A stretch of 64,000 nucleotides of DNA. It comes from Dermatemys mawii. Taxonomy: Eukaryota > Chordata > Testudines > Dermatemydidae. How positions within the stretch are numbered: position 1 is the stretch's first letter; every line of letters begins with the position of its first letter. Shown here in pieces: positions 24,385-36,965 of the stretch. Location: the NCBI GenBank assembly GCA_007922305.1, contig ML677366.1, positions 11,159,132 to 11,223,131 on the forward strand, in the 5' to 3' direction. The position numbers and the translations under genes are program-made. The notes beneath the pieces are model-generated. The model saw only the letters and a program-made list of their open reading frames with translations, ran no database searches and had not been told where the DNA came from.

Positions 24385-24603
24385 CAGTGGTTCTCAAACT
24401 TTTATACTGGTGGCCCCTTTCACACAGCAAGCCTTTGAGTGTGACTCCCCCTTATAAATTAAAAACACATTTTTGTATATTTAACACCTTTATAAATGCT
24501 GGAGACAAAGCGGGGTTTGGGGTGGAGGCTGACAGCTCATGATCCCCCATGTAATAACCTTGTGACCCCCGGGGGGTCCCGACCCCCAGTTTGAAAACCC
24601 CTG
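24385..24603. mobile_element. hAT-like MITE with CAGTGGTTCTCAAAC ends
   Basis: The left end CAGTGGTTCTCAAAC and the right end GTTTGAAAACCCCTG form an inverted repeat with two mismatches. A perfect 8-bp target duplication, GTCTAGGC, flanks it (24377-24384 and 24604-24611). The interior contains CCCCTTTCACACAGCAAGC and, near the right end, a strongly self-complementary CCCCCGGGGGGTCCCG. This is a well-known type of Charlie-related non-autonomous element in reptiles. It has no coding capacity. Confidence 0.95.
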
Positions 24604-24611
24604 GTCTAGGC

Positions 24612-27149
24612 TGAATGATAATTATAAAATTTTTAAAAGGGGTGTGGATTTTTTCCATCTGTCCTATATTGTTTTTCAGTCTGAGCCAGCAAAAACTTCC
24701 CTAGATGTCGTGTGTGATAAGCTGACTATTTTATATATTTATTTTTAAAAAGGAACATGCAGCACATTCTTTCTGTGACAAGCATTTTTATTTGGTAGAT
24801 TAGGCAGCTCTGAAAGATACTAAATCACTTGTCAGTTCGCACTGACACACCTTGGGGGCAATATGCAGCATGGTCTCTCACGAACATCATGAGTCAGACT
24901 CGCAGGAGTCTAGGCAGGCTTTTGACGACGTACACTCCAGTGCTGGGACCCAGCATTGGAAAGTCTGTCAGAGGGGGAAGCTGGAGAGTTTTTTAAAAAG
25001 CAGCCACTCCCTGCCCCAACCCAGGGGCATACTGCACCCATACCAGCCTCTCTTGGTTAATAACATAAGCACGGGGTGCTTCCTAGAAACTGATCGGTCT
25101 TATCCATCTACGACACACACATTACTGTCCCATCTAGTTGTCAGTTGCAGCTGTCTGTGTCCCCGAAAAATAGAACCTCGCTAGATTAGCTATCTTCTCC
25201 CAGTCCCCATCGGGAATGACCATACTTTTGCTGTTAATGGCATCATGGTGATGTTTCAGCAACCATGTAATAGCTTGGTCTCTTGGCCTCATGAAAGGAA
25301 TACCAGATGTTCTGGTGGCCCTTTAACACCTTTGACTCATGTCACATCCATTCCCCTGGCATTCACCAGGTGCACATATCGAATCTACCACACTGATTAG
25401 CCAGCCCCTTGGATGTCCGATACCACTTATGCTTGCAGAGTTAAAGGCCATGAACATTTGATCAGTCGACAATCCTTAATTCCCCCTCTAAGGTTTGTGT
25501 GAAAAGCTCACTCTTTTCCCCCCCCCATGCATGATTCCTAACAGCTCTGCTGAAATAAAGCCGCTAGGTCAGTGAGTGACCTACATTGAAAAGCCAGCAT
25601 CGAGATAAAAATTTAGCTTAATGGTAACTATGCAAGAGCTTCCTACCCTCACAAGTCAAGGGAACGTGGCCTGACATTTATGTTTATCCTACTGTCCTAT
25701 TCAGGGCTTTCAAAAAAAAAAAAAAACAACTTGGAAAAGGTTAGGCATATTTTACGTGTCCGGCATCTGAAGAACGCGTGCGCACAGTGGGCCAAAGATC
25801 AGGAACTGTAGGGAGTCCCGGGCAAGTGATGAAAATTGGATTAACCTGCCACCTAGCTATAAGAGCAAGCAGAGTTCATTCTCACAAAGACATCAAAGGA
25901 TCCTGTGGGCAGTGCTTACAAGTCTCTCAGACCGCAAAGTGTGACCCTGGCCTTTGTGTGCGACAATAAATCCTAACGAAGTACCAATACATGTGTGTGT
26001 GTGTGTGTTATATACATAAATGTGCACTGCACAGCAGGAAGCATAAAATAAACCAAGGTTCATACACTGAGTGAGTTTCAAATTTGCTTCACTGAAACAC
26101 CTTGCCCTATAGATTATTTACAGAAATCAACAGGGAGCCAGAAGCAAAGATGTTTGGGATGATGCACCACACATTGTTGTGCACTGTGAATGCTGTCACT
26201 CACAATGAGGTACAATCAAGAGATGTGGCAGGGAAGGTACACAGGGATGCACACGTCTGTAAATCAGTACACATTCTGTTAAGCTCTGGTAACAGTAAGA
26301 AACCAGCCCCAGTCATGCATGTGTGTCAGGATATAGAAGAAGAAGAGTGGTAACTATTTTGCAATTGTTAAGGCAGTGACTATCTTTTAACACTACTGCC
26401 CCTGACATTTCGTTCACTGCTCATCACTCACTGCAAAGTTACAAGGACAGAGAGGAGAAATTCCTGAAAACCCTCTTTTGCTCATTTGGCTGAAGATAGG
26501 TGGGATAATCTTTTCTGACAAGTATTAAGATATCTTCTACACCAAATTCTGTATTTGCTGCTATTGCTTGGAGGACTCGCATCACAGGCTTCATGCCAGA
26601 CTAGGGAGGCTCTCCCCTCTAGGTCATCAGTTCAAGTCAAGGACCCTCCTCAGTGTGGACTGAGGGACAACATAGCAGGTGAAGCCCAGGGGGCAAAATA
26701 TGGCTTCAAGCTTCCTTTATATTTGCCCAGATCCTGGGCCAGATAGGGACCAATGTATTCTCAGCATAAGTTACAGCAACACTGCCCCTAACACACGCCT
26801 GACAGGCCCCCTCTCGTTCTGGCCTACTCCCTTCATCAGGGGCTTTGTACTCTGTCACTAGAGAAGAGCTCCTCCAGCAAGATCCAGTGCCTTTATGTCT
26901 ACAGTACACCACTCTGACAGCATCGAAGAGGCAGAATTGGCCCCTGGAAGTTTATCAACGGAAATGTGTTTTTTTGTGAAATGAGTTCAGGGATCTCAGT
27001 ACAATTGCCAGGACAAAAGGAATTATAGGACACAGCAAGTTTATACCATTGTCCCGTAAAATATGTGCTAAACTACTCATGTGAAACAAGCTGTTCCACC
27101 TGGCATTTTGCTGTGACGCTTGGAGTTCCTTTCTCAGACCTGGAGAAAA
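24612..27149. other. Intronic sequence, unassigned
   Basis: No gene was seen. An A15 run is at 25712-25726 and a TG microsatellite at 25992-26008. The short frames at 24852, 26102 and 26706 show nothing recognisable. Confidence 0.5.
25992..26008. repeat. (TG)n microsatellite
   Basis: About 8 TG dinucleotides, followed by TATATACATA. Confidence 0.85.
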
Positions 27150-27222
27150 GCAGCGTGTGGCTCGAAAGCTTGCATCTCTCACCAACAGAAGCTGGTCCAA
27201 TAAAAGATATTACCTCACCCAC
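27150..27222 (+). repeat. Interspersed reptile repeat, class uncertain
   Basis: Contains GTGTGGCTCGAAAGCTTGCA, CACCAACAGAAGCTGGTCC and AATAAAAGATATTACCTCAC, words I know as one frequently repeated segment in turtle and crocodilian genomes. I cannot assign its class with confidence. The copy may extend upstream to about 26960. Confidence 0.6.
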
Positions 27223-30200
27223 CTCTCTCTCCTGACTAACAGAGTACTCAAAACCAACTTAACTTCAAAGAAGAGCCCCTCGGTTTAATTGTCTCCAGGA
27301 ACCTTACCATTGAGAGTTCTGGGGAGTATGTATTTTCCTTAGTGTGTCTGCCAATTAAGCATGGAGCAGCTCTCTCCATGGGGATGGTACATCTCATGAG
27401 ACTCTCCCCACTGACAACCAATTTAAATACAGCATAAAAATCAACATACATACACTCGAAGGGAGACTGTACTACAGCCCCACACAAATGCGAAAGCAAC
27501 TGCAGAATGCTTAACGACTCTAAAGTAACATGCAAACAACTCCCAGCATCACCTACCCACCAAAACACAAAATGAATTGGGGCTGTCTGGATGCACACTG
27601 TTATTCAGTTCATGACACAGAAAGCTATTAGCAGAGGGCTAAGGGAACTGGAGCAACTGATGTAAAATAATGGAGCTCACGGCAGTTATGACTGTATATT
27701 TTTTAATTGAATAAGTACATCCATTTAACAGCCTCCATTCTCAATTCTCCTGCCTGCAGTGTGTCAGGTTATTTCCATTAATTGGCTATTGTTGGCCCTC
27801 TAAAGCAGGCTATGCACTTGTTTATGTTTCCATTTAATTATCCAGGATATTACTACCTGCCTCATGCTGTAAAAGGGGACATGTGTAACCAACCCAACCC
27901 CACTCAAATACAGCAAATGAGATTAACATGGATTCCTCCAAAGCGCAATCAGTTATTTTAAAACGCTGCAGGTTATGGATCAGTGGCCTATGACAATGTA
28001 GAGATATCCTCAAGGAACCAGGCAATCTAGTCTTATCAGACTCAGTATGGGTGTGGGGGAAGAGAAATGAATCTGATGTGAGCACGCCTTTTAATGATGA
28101 AAAGATGTCATGGCAGTCAAGCGGGGGATGGATCTCCTTTTCGTTTGGCATTAATACATTGTCCCTTCTCTATATTCACTCCGTGGGGAGTATGTAGCAG
28201 AAAAAAAAAAAAAAAGGTTCTCTCCAATCACCAGCCAGAAAAGGAGATTACTGCAGGGCTAGCAGATATGATTACAGAATACCGTCAAATCCTTAAGGCT
28301 AAAAACATTACATACCTTTAAATTGTACATACTCATAGGGAATTCAATGCCCATGCCCAGAATGTGTGTGAATGTGAGTGACAGAGTTTGTATGTGCAAA
28401 CCTATTATATGTTTATGGCTCACATGTAGGTGCTTTCCAGCTATTCGAAAGGGATGGTTCCTACGATAGTGTAGTCAAGAGAAAACATCTCATCTGGAGA
28501 ATCTGGAGTTTACCCACTTCTCATTGAAGGGATAAAGCATTTATTCATCCCCATTCTCCTGTGACAAGTACATCCTGGCTGTATGGACATCACAGTTGAC
28601 ATGCATGTTATCTACTAGTGAGTTATGCTCGCCCCAAAGTGCATTTTAATGGCACTTCCAGCCCCTAATGTCATCCTACCCTAAACCCAATTCAAAATAA
28701 GGGCACCCTCAGTGTCTACCAGGCCACTGCCCTGGAACACCAGAAAAGGGAGTTAACCCACTTCATTTTTTTACCAATACATCACTGGATCCCTACTCTA
28801 TGGAGCTCAGACTGTGAGAGACAATCAGCGATTAAGCGGAGGGAACAGAGAGACAAGCCAACTAGAGTCACTGTAAATGGCATGACGGAAGTGGACTTTT
28901 AGAGGGTCTTAAATATGGACAAGGCAGAGGCCTTGTGGATGAGCTCAGGGAAGTGAGGCCAAGCATAAAAGGGCCACAGGAGAGAAGATACTGATGTGAG
29001 TGTGTGGGATATTGACAAGTGGAGGGGTCGGGGGTAGGGAGAACATTGGCAGGAGGGAGGGGGCTGGGACCAATTGGAAGATTGAGCAAAGGAGGGGCAG
29101 AGTTTTCAAGGTGGGCAAATTCAAATCAAACCCCCACCCCGCTTTCTGACTGGAGCGCTGGGACAGGGGACGGGGCAAGCCCCCATGTTCTAAGCCCATT
29201 TCCCTGGCAGGAGCACGGGTTGTGGGAGGCGAGGGTGTTGCAGGCAGAAGGAGTGGGGAGGGAGGGAAGGAGGGAGGGAACTCCACTTGTCTTGGCCCAG
29301 GGCCCCACAAAACCATACTTCCCCTCTGAGGGGGGAGGGGCCCCCTCTATCACTGCCCACCCACTCAACAGTCAGGGCCAACCCAGTTTTTCTATCCTAG
29401 CTACACCACTCCTTCAGTGTGATAGCAATGGGTGCCAGCAGAGGGACTCAAAAGAGAAAAAGTGACACAGTCAAATGTTATTCTAAGGGCAAATGGTTTT
29501 TGTTTTACAGTGTACAATCCTAAACATAAGTTTTAGGAAAAATGAAGGGAAATTTAAAAAGATGGACAAGACTGGGTGAGAAATTAAGTTTTCTTTAAAA
29601 AAAGTCATACACACACACTGCAGAAAGTATGAAAAACAGTTCTGCAGAAGATGGCAGCATTTCTTGCATCTGCTCATGGGCCCTTCCCATCTACAAGACA
29701 CCATACTTTGGACAATGTGTTGCATAAGGAAACATGGGAACCAATCTCCAATGGAGATCCTGGGCAGATTTTCAGGTGTTCAGCTCCTTTTTAGGCAACT
29801 AAATAAAAGGACCAGACTTTTCAGAAGTACTCTGTGTACCCAGTAGCAAATACTGCCAAATTTATGGCCAAATTTTCAAGGACTTCAACTGATGTGATGA
29901 GCTCATTTGACAAATCAGGCCCTTATTCGAGCGCTCAGTTTCACCAAAATATATTTAATTTAAAATCTAATTCTCCATCAAAAGAGTAACAGATATTTTT
30001 TGACCAGCCCTAACATAATGACCATCTAAGAGGTATGGTCTTGAGGTTCACAGTAATTGTTTAGCTTGCTAAAGTGACCTCTGAAGTAAAAACATGTCAA
30101 TGTTTTGTGCTGTAATACAAAGCAGTGGTAGCCAGAATACAAAATCTGATGCCCTTTTTTATTCAGCATCCTATTCTTTGAATTGGCTATTAACCCATTG

Positions 30201-31742
30201 CCACAGTTACTGATCTTCAGGTTTAATACTTGTCAATGAAAAAAATACTTCTGTTTCTCTCAGACGCAAAGGTTGCTGTGTCTTTTTGACTGACACTAAC
30301 TAATTTGAATGGGTTTTACATTGACATTTATCACTGAAGACTTCAGGATTCAAGCTACTGCATTGCAGCTCAGATTTGAGCTGGTGCTTAAATTAAATAA
30401 GAGCTCAGGAGAGGTGAGTATCAGAGCTTCTTGGGAATTAAAAAAAAATAGTTTCATGCCTTCACGTGGAAAAGAAAAGGATGCTATAACTGCAGGAATG
30501 AACGTGAATAATGAAAATAAAGGGCCCGATTCCCTCATCTAGTCCTATGCAAAGTGGATGGAGAACACATTGAAATCAATTCTCCACTCACACACCAGTG
30601 ATGGTATTTTACCTTGCCTACGTGTCAGTGACTACCTATGGTGCAAGGACCTGGAGTCTGGAAGACAGAACTAGGAGAGCCTAACTGGACTTGTCCTATT
30701 TTCTCCCTCCCATCATTCTCTACTTTCCCTGCAGCACTACAGGTGTGGGACTACTTCCTGTGCTACTCTTCCTGGCTCAGAGCTGCTCTGCACCATTCCG
30801 GAAGTTCCTGAATGCAATTCTTCCATCCTCCAGACGGGATCTGTTCTTGTGAGCCCGTGGGACATCTAAAATGATGGGACTCCTGAATTCAGAGGATGTG
30901 TCAAAAAAAGAAACCATTGTTAGGGAAGGACAAATTTTGGGGCCCACACTTAATATATTAAGGGCCCAATCTGGTGCCCAATGAAAGAAATGCAAAGCCA
31001 GTGCAATATGATATAATCCCTTTTAATTTTCTATATCAACAGAATGATTTAGATAGTAATAATCTCCTGAATGCATGTAGCATCTTTCATCTCTAATTGT
31101 GCCAAGTCATGCACTGACTATACAAAGGTCATTCACTCAGCTCCAAAAGGCAACAATTACTGGGGTGAAATGGGTCAGCCTTTAATGGCAACTTTATGCA
31201 ACAGCTAAGAGTAGAAAGTGAAGGAAAATGCCTTAATTCACTGGTATGTCGAAGGAATTTAGGGAGATGGCTTATTTTACTTTAAGATGGCATTTTGCCA
31301 GAATATACAAATTAATGTCTAAACTGCTGGATGTTTAATGACCACAAAACACACTCCTCCAGAAGGCAGCAAATTTAAAATGATAAACAGGGACTTACAT
31401 AAGTATGTTTTCTCCAACTGCACTATATGTCCCATATGGCATCCAATCCTTCTAGTAATAAAATCCCCATTGGCTTCAGTAGTGAAGATCAGACCCATGG
31501 GTAGCTGAACAGTATGAACACAGAATTTTTCATAAGAAAAGTTGTTAACAAGGATAATGGGAGAGAATCTCACTATTTAGAAGTTAACATTTATTTTATA
31601 GAAATGATGTACCATTTAGAAAATATGGATATCATGAGGGAAGCTTCCTTGTCAGTGAAGGTAGAGGAATAATGAGCTATGCAGGTTCCCCTGAGGGGAA
31701 TTCCCCATCCAAAATTGTTTCTTTACGATGACTACAGAGTCT
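27223..31742. other. Intronic sequence with scattered weak repeats
   Basis: No gene was seen. 27640-27840 is AT-rich and non-repetitive (GGCAGTTATGACTG, CCATTAATTGGCTATTG). An A15 run is at 28201-28215. 28870-29400 is G-rich with GGGAGG words. 29757-29890 and 30525-30625 resemble ancient palindromic repeat families (CAGATTTTCAGGTG and CATTGAAATCAATTCTCC). Confidence 0.45.
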
Positions 31743-31825
31743 AGTATCAGAGGGGTAGCCGTGTTAGTCTAGATCTGCAAAAGCAACAAAGAGTCTTGTA
31801 ACACCTTATACACTAACAGATTTTA
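31743..31825 (+). repeat. Interspersed reptile repeat, class uncertain
   Basis: GTATCAGAGGGGTAGCCGTG, TTAGTCTAGATCTGCAAAAG and ACACTAACAGATTTTA in this order are typical of a very abundant reptile repeat. The class is uncertain. It is only a fragment, and its usual continuation after the ACAGATTT block is lost. Confidence 0.65.
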
Positions 31826-34800
31826 GGGAGAAACATATATGTAAAGTAGGTAAACTGTTTTGGAACTGCTCCCTGGCTTGGAATCTTTTGAGATGAAATC
31901 AGATTTGTTTTAAAGAGATAAAACAGTATGATGTTGGATAAGAAAAAACAAAAGCAAATAAACAAGCGCTGAATCAAATGCCTTTCACAACTTCAATGAT
32001 CTAACAGTTTTTGGGTTGTTTTTTTTAAAATCTCTTTGGCTCTTTTTGCTGTTGTCATGACTTAAGCTAAATGAACTCTTGGGTGATGAAAGGAAAGAAT
32101 TTGTAACTCATCATTAGTAGGAACAGATATTAAAAGACAACAGAGCCTTGTCAATGTTAAGGCAAAACTGTCTTTTCTTTTAAGAATCCTTTAAGAGTCC
32201 TCAAGGGCGTGGGGGGAGGTTCTCAGATTTGATATTCTTTCAGTTACCACAAAGTTCCATCTCCTTATTTTCCTAGGGCTGGTTACTACAGCAACAGTCT
32301 GTTTGCGATTGGAAGCAACATATTGCATGAATCATAAACCCAAAGTACTGCTACCATCTCTAGAAATTTGAAATACACCATGGCAGGAGCCCATCCCAAT
32401 GAGATATCTTTGTGTTAGCATTTCACTCCTCGCTCTTTGCGAGGATGAAATCCAAAGAAGTCCCATCTCTGACTCAACAAGGTGAATACATATGGGCCCA
32501 GCTTTAACCATCTGAATAGTCCCATATTTCAATGAGAACAAACACATGCTTAAAGTTAGGCACATGTTTATGTACCTTGCCAAGTCAGGGTCTTGGACAC
32601 TCTCTGCAATGGCACGTGTCAGATTTTCCAAAAGCAGAGCGGAGTGCATGCATGAATGTTCACTCTTAACCCTGTAACGGGGCCCACGTGGAATCCCAGT
32701 GAAGTCCATGATGATGAGCACAGGCACAAGGATCTGCCTGCATGGATCCAACTGCTGGATCATGGCCCTAACTAGCGCACGCATTTTTCTTCACAGTTGT
32801 ACATGCAGCTGGGGTAAGGGTAGCTAATTAAACATAACTTCATGTGACATATGGGCATGTGATGACATATCTGAATTTTGTGGGACTATGATACACTCAG
32901 ACTGTTGGTATTTTAGATCCAATGGGACTATTCACACAGAGGGTATAGTTAAACATATGCATAAGTCTTTGCAAGTTTCGGGCCTAGACAGAATGGTCTA
33001 AATTTATCCTTTTCTCCATCATCTTCAGTGGAGTTGCACCAGGAACGGATGGTCCATCAACTGCAATATCTGTATCATTATGTAGTAAATTTCCAGTCCT
33101 GAGGCCCACAAAGTTACATTCCTAATTTGTTTATCCTCCCCTTAATTCTATCAGGTTTCACAATACTTTTCAAATCCAGGCCCCACTCTTTCCCACTTAC
33201 CCCATATTATGGTGGAGTTTCCCCACCACAAGCGTTTCCCATGTGTCAGTTTCTCACTAGATAGGTGGCATTAGAAACCTTCTACAGTTACTTGCCAGAA
33301 AGTCTTAAACTTGTGGACCATGAATGAAAAGAAACAGACACAGTACACTAGGATAGTTCATTCAGTTCACTGTCTGAGCATACTTTAAGGAATTCTTATC
33401 CTTTCTGGTCAAATCAGGGGTGAGCGATATTAACTAATACCCAGGAGTCAGATAGATGCCTTGCCTAGCGCAATCATAGACCAGACACAATAGGCACATT
33501 ATTGAAGTGAGCCATATGGCAAAAGTTACATAGTTTGGCCAAGAAATTATCATTTCTTTGCAGCTGTCTAATGTGACAAGATGACTGTCTGGACTATCAT
33601 TATTAATTAGTTTCTCTCCTAAGGCAGTAATCTGTGCTCACTTTACTCCTGATTTAAAATTATAGAATTTATCCCAGAAACTTCTTATCCTGGATGCATA
33701 CAGCACAGCCCCTACAAAGTGAACACTTGTAGGTTGATATAAAATACTGCATGGTGACAATATATAGGGAATAACTGAGGTATATAACACAATGGAGAAT
33801 GAACCAGTCATGACACTTAACTAGCTTTTCTGAGAGTGGATATGCTTCTTTTTGCCAACGTCACTGAAAATTCTATCATTTGACATCACTGAAAAAGTCA
33901 ACTAAATTCAAAGCTGAGCAAATTATTCATAATCAGTATTTTACCTCCAGAATTTAACCTTCCTTCCTGCTAATGACAAATACAAAGCAGATTTCTTCTA
34001 GTTTATTTTGTATTCATATTTATTCAGAGAATGATTTTCACTCTTTTACTCTATGAATTGATCACAGTGTGAAGAAAGCATTCAATAAACAGTATTTAAC
34101 TAATCAAGTTGTGACGCACTAGAAATTACTCATTGATACTGCTGGTCTCTGATTGGATGAGTGCACACACACTTCTGGCACAAATAACCACATTTTGAAC
34201 TGCTAAGAATGAGTTTTCATTGACACTCACGCCAGTTTAAACAAAAACACATTGTCTGCAAACAGTGAAAACGGAAACCATTGGGAAGCAAGCTGAGGAA
34301 ATTCAAATGATTGTTGAATGGATGATGGGTTTTGGGGGCAGTATTTTTCCAGCATCAGTTAATCCATCAACTCTTTAAAGGTTATGTTAATGCAACAAGT
34401 TTAATGCCTCGAACAAAATTCCCCGATGGCACCTCCTCATCACCCTGCCCACATACCCCTGATCTCAGACCCCATCGTAACTAACTTGCCATTGTATCTA
34501 TCCCACTGACACAAGCAAATTGCTAATTTTTCAAGATATTTCTTTATGATCAATAACTCTGAAATCATTACAAGACTTAATTTAAATTTATGGTTTATGG
34601 CATTGACAGAGTTGCTCCAGTGAATTTGGCTTTGCATTTACCTTGAGGCCATCTTGTATTTTAAACCCAAAGTGATACATTTCCAGTCCTCTTTGTACAG
34701 TCACACAAAATTCAAGTAAAATGCTCAGAGCATAAAATTCCAGTGTGCAGAGCTAAATGCTGAAATAATGATTTTATGACCACTTAAGGAATGAACACGC

Positions 34801-36236
34801 TGTGCCGTGCACATGCTAGAACCTTCTTACGTAGATGCAAGAGGCATTAATCTAGGAGAGGACTACAGCAGCTACACTCTTTAGCCAACCTATCCAATAG
34901 GTGCCTCCACTGTTTCACTAAGTTTGATATCATGGGACATATTCAGAAATGGCAACAGCTGAGCAGGGTCACCCGAGTGACCATTCCAGCCAGGTGTATT
35001 TTGTTCTATTTGGTAACTGAACCACAGAGGTCATAGCAAGGGTGGTTTTTTGATGGGATTGTCTTTTGGCTTTTACTCCAAGTCCAAGTAGGTCAGGGGT
35101 GAAGTTTCTGTAGCCATTAAATACCATGCTGAGGGACACAAGAGGAACACAGGCAGGAAGGCAAATTAGATAAGCACATGCCTCAGTGCTTTGCTCAGTT
35201 GGGGATAGCAGAATTGGTAGCTAGCTATTATAGAGTCCTATGGAAATAGAGCAGATATAGACAACTGATAGACACAGAGTCTAGAGGCTTTCATAGGACA
35301 GCTTCACTTACAAAGTTATCTGAAGCACAGTCACTGAGGAGTTCCTCACAGAAACCCAAGAGCTCTTTACCCTATGGACAGGATATTTCAGCTGATCACC
35401 AAAACCTAGGGTTGACCCTTAACCCCATCATGTAACACCATAGAACTAACCCCAAGCTGCTTTAAATGGAGTGAGTAATTTTGCAGCACGATTACCACTA
35501 TTGGGAGTTAGATGCCTAACCCCCCATATATCACAATAAACCTACCAGCTTTGCCATCCTGCTCCCCTACAGGTAACATTTCCCAGGGTCTTTCCACAAG
35601 ATGCTTAGTAGGAGCACCTGCTCTAAAAAAGAGAACTTTCTTGGTGTGTGCTCAGAATCGCTGTTCTAGGGAATTCTTGGAACACTTGCAAGGAGAAATG
35701 CCCCTGTGATCCAGTGCCTCCAAACAGTAATCATTAGACACGCTACCCATGGAGACAGTTAGTGTACACTGGATAAGGTGGTTAATTATGAACTTATAAA
35801 CTACTTCGATGTTCTGCAGGTTAAGTTCAACCACAAGTGACCAATATCATTAGAGTTTAAGGGACATGGAAAATTGCTATGAAAAGAGATACTAAGGGAA
35901 CATCTTTCCAAATCATCCACTGCCTCATTATGGCTGCCAACCCAAAGGATGACAACACATCACCAGCTTTCTCTACTAAAAACAAAGACCCATGCATTTC
36001 TCTGCCATGGTATTTTAAGTGGAAGAGGGACAGGGAGGGCACAATGGTTATCAGTGGCAGAGAGATATTTCTTGTAGTTAGTTAGTTCTTGGTAGATCAA
36101 AGCCAATGTACCTTCACAGACACAGAAGCACAGAGAAAAAACCCCAAATTCATCCTTTCTATTAATGCCGGATAAACCGGGAACAGAATGAGCTGCAATA
36201 GCAGAAACACCTCAACTGCATTCAACAAACTTCAAG
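31826..36236. other. Intronic sequence next to the exon donor side
   Basis: No gene was seen. 32500-32600 carries a palindromic repeat fragment (CTTAAAGTTAGGCACATG). 33000-33062 carries another (CAGTGGAGTTGCACCAGG). 33400-36230 is AT-rich and without recognised repeats. The 150-codon minus-strand frame at 32332-32784 overlaps the repeat and is not considered a gene. Confidence 0.45.
32500..32600. repeat. Ancient palindromic repeat (CTTAAAGTTARGCAC family)
   Basis: GGGCCCAGCTTTAACCATC, a central TTTCAATGAGAAC and CTTAAAGTTAGGCACATG, then ACCTTGCCAAGTCAGGG, are the two arms and centre of a self-complementary amniote repeat. Related pieces are at 42655-42712 and 62795-62850. Confidence 0.45.
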
Positions 36237-36242
36237 TCTTAC
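36237..36242 (-). other. SLCO3A1: Splice donor of the SLCO3A1 exon
   Basis: The exon ends ATA G followed by GTAAGA, a strong donor match. The last glycine codon is split after its first base (phase 1). Reading through the donor adds G-K-T and leaves the conserved protein, which supports the boundary. Confidence 0.9.
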
Positions 36243-36708
36243 CTATATACAGGGAGGAATCTTTCCGTCTCACGTGGTCATCGATGTAGGAAACTCCTAG
36301 TGGCTGTACAGGGGTAGCACCAATGCCTAGGAGCACTTGAGCTCCAATGAGAAGCAAGTACATCATGTTGGTGGTAGTCCTATTCCTGCAGATAAGATCC
36401 GGGTCTGGTCCCTCGTTGCTGGTGGACCCGTTGGCAGCACAAACATCCCTCCCTTCTGCCCCCCAGCGTATTTCCCCAGATTCATATTCGTACTGATGGG
36501 TCAGAAATTCAGGCAATGCAGAAAGGAGGGCGCCCAGAGCCATGACTATTCCTCCGCATCCTATCAAACGTGGCCTATGCCCCCGGGCTCCAAAGTAGCT
36601 CACAAAGAGAATGAGGGCCAGGTTCCCAATCTCAAAGCTGCTGGCTATCACCCCCACATCAGCGCTCTGCAGGTTGAATCGCCGCTCCAAGGTAGTTAAA
36701 ACACTCAC
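36243..36708 (-). CDS. SLCO3A1: SLCO3A1 internal coding exon (OATP3A1, TM2-TM4)
   Basis: This is an internal exon of a sodium-independent organic anion transporter of the plasma membrane; the known substrates of the family member include prostaglandins and thyroid hormone. The frame gives 155 full codons plus one base. Residues 16-38, 46-69 and 114-139 are hydrophobic and fit TM2, TM3 and TM4 of the 12-TM OATP fold. The OATP hallmark GIGATPVQPLGVSYIDD is at residues 128-144. The TM3-TM4 loop holds two N-glycosylation sequons, NGS at 93 and NRT at 109, and cysteines at 90 and 107. The translation matches the human SLCO3A1 I remember nearly throughout; differences cluster in this loop (YEYESGE, NGSTSNEG). 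The first codon GTG is valine after a splice acceptor, not a start. Other SLCO paralogues diverge much more in this region, so I am confident of SLCO3A1. The first and last parts of the protein lie outside the window. Confidence 0.95.
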
Positions 36709-36740
36709 CTAAAAAGAGAGAGAGAAATCCAGAGAGAATT
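36709..36740 (-). other. SLCO3A1: Splice acceptor of the SLCO3A1 exon
   Basis: On the minus strand the exon is preceded by a pyrimidine-rich tract (CTCTCTCTCTTTTTAG) with AG at 36710-36709. The reading frame VSVLTT begins directly after it in phase 0. A CR1 remnant begins only 54 bp upstream of the exon, so the branch point should lie between 36725 and 36762, or within the CR1 itself. I did not identify a single clear branch-point match. Confidence 0.9.
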
Positions 36741-36762
36741 ACTTAAAGAGCACATAAACTAC

Positions 36763-36965
36763 ATAACATAAGAACAGCCCTACTGTGTCAGACCAAAGAT
36801 CCATAGCCCAGTATCCTGTCTTCCGACAGTGGCCAATGCCAGGTGCCCCAGAGGGAATGAACAGAACAGGCAATCAAGTGATCCAAACCCTGTCCACCCT
36901 TCCAAGCTTCTGACAAAACAGAGGCTAGGGACTCCATCCCTGCCCATCTTGGCTAATAGTCTGTA
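36763..36965 (-). repeat. CR1 LINE 3' tail, reverse, next to the exon
   Basis: On the plus strand it reads CATAAGAACAGCCCTACTG, TCAGACCAAAGATCCATAGC, CCTGTCTTCCGACAGTGGCC and GGTGCCCCAGAGGGAATG, the reverse complement of the CR1 subfamily seen at 1827. It continues to CTAGGGACTCCATCCCTGCC. As the host gene is on the minus strand, this CR1 is in the sense orientation relative to SLCO3A1, and its 3' end points to the exon, 54 bp away. Confidence 0.9.

Larger units (their letters stand above)
1..36242 (-). other. SLCO3A1: SLCO3A1 intron downstream of the exon (partial)
   Basis: Inferred intron following the exon at 36243-36708. The next exon, which should continue TM4-TM5 and the loop with the OATP family signature (D-x-R-W-x-G-A-W-W), was looked for in the minus-strand translations and not found. 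The intron is therefore at least 36 kb long. The repeats inside it are listed separately. Confidence 0.8.

Noticed and set aside
28900..29400. G-rich stretch as possible CpG island or promoter
   Set aside because: It is rich in GGGAGG but poor in CpG and has no associated first exon.
32332..32784. A 150-codon minus-strand open frame
   Set aside because: No domain or family resemblance, and it overlaps a palindromic repeat (32500-32600). No splice sites or start context support it.
36337..36699. A 120-codon plus-strand frame opposite the exon
   Set aside because: It is the antisense shadow of the SLCO3A1 exon.
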